The translations under genes and the position numbers were made by a program. A DNA stretch of 31,434 bases from an uncultured Megasphaera sp. Its GTDB lineage: Bacteria; Bacillota; Negativicutes; Veillonellales; Megasphaeraceae. The notes under the pieces are model-generated. The model had not been told where the DNA came from. It made no database searches and was given only the letters and a program-made list of their open reading frames with translations. The stretch lies in assembly GCA_900554215.1 (NCBI GenBank), contig USGG01000019.1, forward strand, positions 1 to 31,434, given 5' to 3'. Positions 31,184 through 31,434 of this stretch are shown here, in pieces (the stretch's first letter is position 1; each line of letters starts with the position of its first letter).

Positions 31184-31434
31184 TTAATATTTACGGAATA
31201 AGCCCGTTACTTTTCCCAAAATCGTGCAGTTCTGCGTGTAAATAGGCGCATAGTCGTCATTTTCCGGCTGCAGGCGAATGGCGTCGGCTTCGCGGAAATA
31301 TCGCTTGACCGTAGCTTCGTCGTCCAAGAGGGCTACGACGATCTCACCGTTTTCCGCTGTGTGCTGCTGGCGTATGACGAGGATATCGCCTTCAAAAATA
31401 CCGGCGTTTTTCATGCTGTCGCCCTTTACCGTCA
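31184..31434 (-). CDS. lexA: LexA repressor, C-terminal peptidase part (5' end outside window)
   Basis: The frame is open to the window edge, and about 83 residues are visible. They begin TVKGDSMKNAGIFEGDILVIRQ, in which the Ser of GDSM is the catalytic nucleophile of the LexA/S24 autopeptidase. The general-base Lys is in EATVKRYFRE. The C-terminal PIYTQNCTILGKVTGLFRKY matches LexA endings better than UmuD or phage repressors. LexA represses SOS genes and self-cleaves when RecA is activated. The N-terminal winged helix and the cleavage site lie beyond 31434 and cannot be checked, so a prophage S24 repressor is possible but less likely. Confidence 0.85.
   Translation of the reverse strand, partial: TVKGDSMKNAGIFEGDILVIRQQHTAENGEIVVALLDDEATVKRYFREADAIRLQPENDDYAPIYTQNCTILGKVTGLFRKY

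Overview
The window looks like chromosomal DNA from an anaerobic member of the Negativicutes (Firmicutes with a Gram-negative-type envelope), most like Megasphaera or a close Veillonellales relative. This is inference from gene content and order: a Firmicutes-style rpsB-tsf-pyrH-frr-uppS-cdsA-dxr-rseP-ispG-proS cluster, a short 215-residue EF-Ts, a glutaminyl-tRNA synthetase, strong AGGAGG ribosome binding sites, near-consensus sigma-A promoters and a mid-range GC content with GC-rich third positions. No 16S rRNA, tRNA, insertion sequence, prophage or CRISPR array was seen.

Layout. 1-5.6 kb: end of a membrane-protein gene, a small secreted orphan protein, the HtpX membrane protease, a convergent fumarylacetoacetate-hydrolase family gene, a HigB/HigA-type toxin-antitoxin pair with its own promoter and operator-like palindrome, and glnS. 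5.6-7.3 kb: a tight DUF4321-maf-radC operon. 7.5-9.5 kb: a LysR regulator followed by a short-chain dehydrogenase gene whose promoter carries a well-placed LysR-type box. 9.7-11.3 kb: thiC under a TPP riboswitch whose anti-terminator and terminator can both be read. 11.3-16.9 kb: a polyphosphate locus, with one Ppx/GppA-HD protein on the minus strand and, divergently, a second degenerate Ppx/GppA-HD paralogue immediately followed by ppk. 17.1-18.2 kb: a G5/3D-domain cell-wall protein. 18.2-28.2 kb: the translation / isoprenoid / envelope-lipid supercluster from rpsB to proS, with many overlapping or nearly touching genes and an extra 81-codon gene between frr and uppS. 28.3-31.4 kb: an unrecognised helical-repeat protein, a DHA2-type MFS exporter, and the 3' part of lexA on the minus strand, running off the right edge.

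How the genes work together. The long cluster couples ribosome production (S2, EF-Ts, RRF) to UMP supply, undecaprenyl phosphate and CDP-diacylglycerol synthesis, two MEP-pathway steps (Dxr and IspG) that supply isoprenoid precursors for UppS, site-2 proteolysis (RseP) and prolyl-tRNA synthesis. The polyphosphate locus pairs one synthase with two predicted exopolyphosphatase-family proteins, only one of which keeps its active-site motifs. Most transcription units end in clear intrinsic terminators. The most interesting items are the degenerate Ppx paralogue coupled to ppk, the phased direct repeats ahead of the unknown helical-repeat gene, the LysR-box/SDR arrangement, the small frr-uppS gene, and the leader and intercistronic hairpins of rpsB-tsf. 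No wholly new defence or mobile system was found. Everything here was read by eye, with no database search.
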